Positions 5,624 through 6,981 of a stretch of 6,981 bases of DNA are shown in pieces. Under the pieces are notes generated by a model that worked only from the letters and a program-made list of their open reading frames with translations, was not told where the DNA came from and ran no database searches. Source of the stretch: Cyclobacteriaceae bacterium (lineage in GTDB: Bacteria; Bacteroidota; Bacteroidia; Cytophagales; Cyclobacteriaceae); the NCBI GenBank assembly GCA_029861825.1, contig JAOTYN010000226.1:1-6981 (forward strand), written 5' to 3'. The position numbers were made by a program, and so were the translations under genes. Numbering within the stretch: the stretch's first letter is position 1; each line of letters opens with the position of its first letter.

Positions 5624-6981
5624 ATGATTGCCATAAACAATCTTACCTATCATATAGGAGATCGGCCTCTGTATAAAGATGCTTCTATTCATATAAAGCC
5701 CAAGGACAAAATTGGGTTGATCGGGCTTAACGGTACGGGAAAATCAACTCTTTTGCGCTTAATTAATGGAGATTATGAATCGGCAGGCGGGTCGATAAGC
5801 AAAAGTGCTCAAACCACCATAGGTTTTCTGGATCAGGATTTGATGTCCTACAGTTCGGAGGAATCCATTCTACAGGTAGCTATGCAGGCTTTCAAAGAGG
5901 CCAATGAGCTACAAAAGCAGATTGCAGATGTCCTGCACAAAATGGACACCCAATACCAGGACCACCTGGTAGATAAGCTCAGTGCCTTACAGGAACGATA
6001 CGAAGGCTTGGACGGGTACTCCTTGCAGGCCAAAGCTGAAGAAATACTGGAAGGGATCGGATTCACCACCAATGATCTTGGCCGACCTCTTAGCGAGTTT
6101 TCCGGGGGCTGGCGCATGCGGGTAATGTTGGCAAAGCTTCTCCTGGAAAAGCCCGATCTGTTGATGCTGGATGAACCCACAAACCACTTGGATCTGCCAT
6201 CCATCAAATGGGTGGAGCAATATTTAAAAACCTACGATGGAGCGGTTCTGGTGGTATCGCACGACCGCAGATTTCTCGATCAAGTTTGCCTGTCCATAGT
6301 AGAGGTCGCACAGCAAACCCTGACCACCTACCCCGGCAATTACAGTCGGTACCTGCAAGAAAAGGCCATGCGTTCAGAAATACAAAATAATGCCTTTGTA
6401 AACCAACAACAAAAGATCAAGCAATCCGAGCAGTTCATCAATCGCTTCCGGGCCAAGTCCAGTAAGGCCCGACAAGTACAATCCCGTATTAAATCACTGG
6501 AACGCATGGAAAAGATCGAAGCCATAAGCGATACGGTAGCTCCGGTTAATTTTCGATTCGATTTTAAACAAAAATCCGGCAGGTTCGTCAGTACCCTGGA
6601 ACATGTTTCGAAGTCTTTCGGTCCCTTAAAGATCTTTGAAAACAGCTCTGCCCAGATCGAACGGGGGGACAAGATTGCCCTGATTGGCGCTAACGGCAAA
6701 GGAAAATCCACCTTATTACGCATTATTGCAGGCACTGAATCCATAGAAGGTCATTGTCAATTAGGATACAATGTAAATATGGCCTTTTACGCGCAGCATC
6801 AACTGGAAGCCTTAAATGTTAACAATGAAATTCTGGAAGAGTTGAAGCAAGCGGGCAGCGGCAAAACAGAACAGGAACTTCGCAATGTGCTGGGATGCTT
6901 CCTGTTCAGCGATGACGAAGTGTTCAAGAAAATAAAAGTGCTCAGCGGAGGTGAGAAATCGCGGGTAGCCCTGGCCAAAAC
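5624..6981 (+). CDS. ABC-F family ATPase, YheS/YdiF-like (3' end beyond the window)
   Basis: The first 452 codons are present and open to the right edge; relatives have about 620-640 residues. ABC-F proteins are soluble twin-ATPase translation factors that bind the ribosomal E site and act on stalled or antibiotic-blocked ribosomes; they are not transporters. First ABC domain: Walker A GLNGTGKST (34-42), Q-loop FLDQD (68-72), a helical arm insertion (about 80-140), signature SEFSGGWRMR (157-166), Walker B with the ABC-F hallmark LLMLDEPTNHLD (179-190, catalytic E184) and H-loop SHD (212-214). The linker (about 240-320) is charged and helical, with FINRFRAKSSKARQVQSRIK (271-290), the tRNA-interacting motif region resembling YheS and eukaryotic ABCF3. 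Second domain: Walker A GANGKGKST (355-363) and signature LSGGEKSRVALAK (440-452), where the window ends before Walker B. The start MIAINNLTYHIG is the usual family start. It is more likely a housekeeping factor than a resistance determinant, but that is inferred from the linker only. Confidence 0.95.
   Translation, partial: MIAINNLTYHIGDRPLYKDASIHIKPKDKIGLIGLNGTGKSTLLRLINGDYESAGGSISKSAQTTIGFLDQDLMSYSSEESILQVAMQAFKEANELQKQIADVLHKMDTQYQDHLVDKLSALQERYEGLDGYSLQAKAEEILEGIGFTTNDLGRPLSEFSGGWRMRVMLAKLLLEKPDLLMLDEPTNHLDLPSIKWVEQYLKTYDGAVLVVSHDRRFLDQVCLSIVEVAQQTLTTYPGNYSRYLQEKAMRSEIQNNAFVNQQQKIKQSEQFINRFRAKSSKARQVQSRIKSLERMEKIEAISDTVAPVNFRFDFKQKSGRFVSTLEHVSKSFGPLKIFENSSAQIERGDKIALIGANGKGKSTLLRIIAGTESIEGHCQLGYNVNMAFYAQHQLEALNVNNEILEELKQAGSGKTEQELRNVLGCFLFSDDEVFKKIKVLSGGEKSRVALAK

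Noticed and set aside
5848..6207. Minus-strand ORF of 119 codons opposite the ABC-F gene
   Set aside because: It lies entirely antisense to the first ABC domain, including signature and Walker B, and has a low-complexity Ser/Arg-rich translation typical of a shadow frame.
6340..6744. Minus-strand ORF of 134 codons opposite the ABC-F gene
   Set aside because: It is antisense to the linker and second Walker A of the ABC-F protein, with no recognisable family or signal.

Overview
The window looks like ordinary Bacteroidota chromosome. The evidence is a SusC/SusD outer-membrane uptake pair, a DUF2911 protein, Bacteroidota-type promoter elements (TTTG / TAnnTTTG) and no clear Shine-Dalgarno sites. 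The dCMP-deaminase and SusC sequence style would suit Cytophagales or a related order, but that placement is an impression, not a result.

Layout, left to right. Positions 1-98 (minus) hold the first 32 codons of a dCMP/cytidine deaminase that runs off the left edge. Divergent from it, 186-725 (plus) encodes a small exported DUF2911 protein. A strong hairpin at 752-783, with an A-tract on one side and a T-tract on the other, ends both this gene and the converging operon. Positions 806-5217 (minus) hold a two-gene operon: susC (TonB-dependent transporter, 1012 aa) followed 14 bp later by susD (substrate-binding lipoprotein, 452 aa). Positions 5218-5623 are a 406-bp divergent intergenic region. 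Positions 5624-6981 (plus) hold most of an ABC-F ATPase of the YheS/YdiF type, cut by the right edge just after the second ABC signature.

SusC and SusD should work together at the outer membrane. SusD sits as a lid on the SusC barrel, and TonB energy drives import of an oligomeric substrate. No glycoside hydrolase, peptidase, sigma/anti-sigma pair or sensor lies beside them here, so the substrate cannot be assigned. The other genes are housekeeping or of unknown role and are probably not functionally linked to the pair.

The least ordinary part is the susC leader. A near-perfect promoter (TTTG, 20 nt, TAAGTTTG) at 5387-5418 predicts a 5' leader of about 165 nt. That leader contains two perfect inverted repeats and a short in-frame ORF whose stop codon runs into the second repeat. 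On the other side of the same gap, the ABC-F gene has a TATTTTTG box so close to its ATG that its mRNA may be leaderless. I found no clear new system: no CRISPR array, mobile element, tRNA or rRNA.
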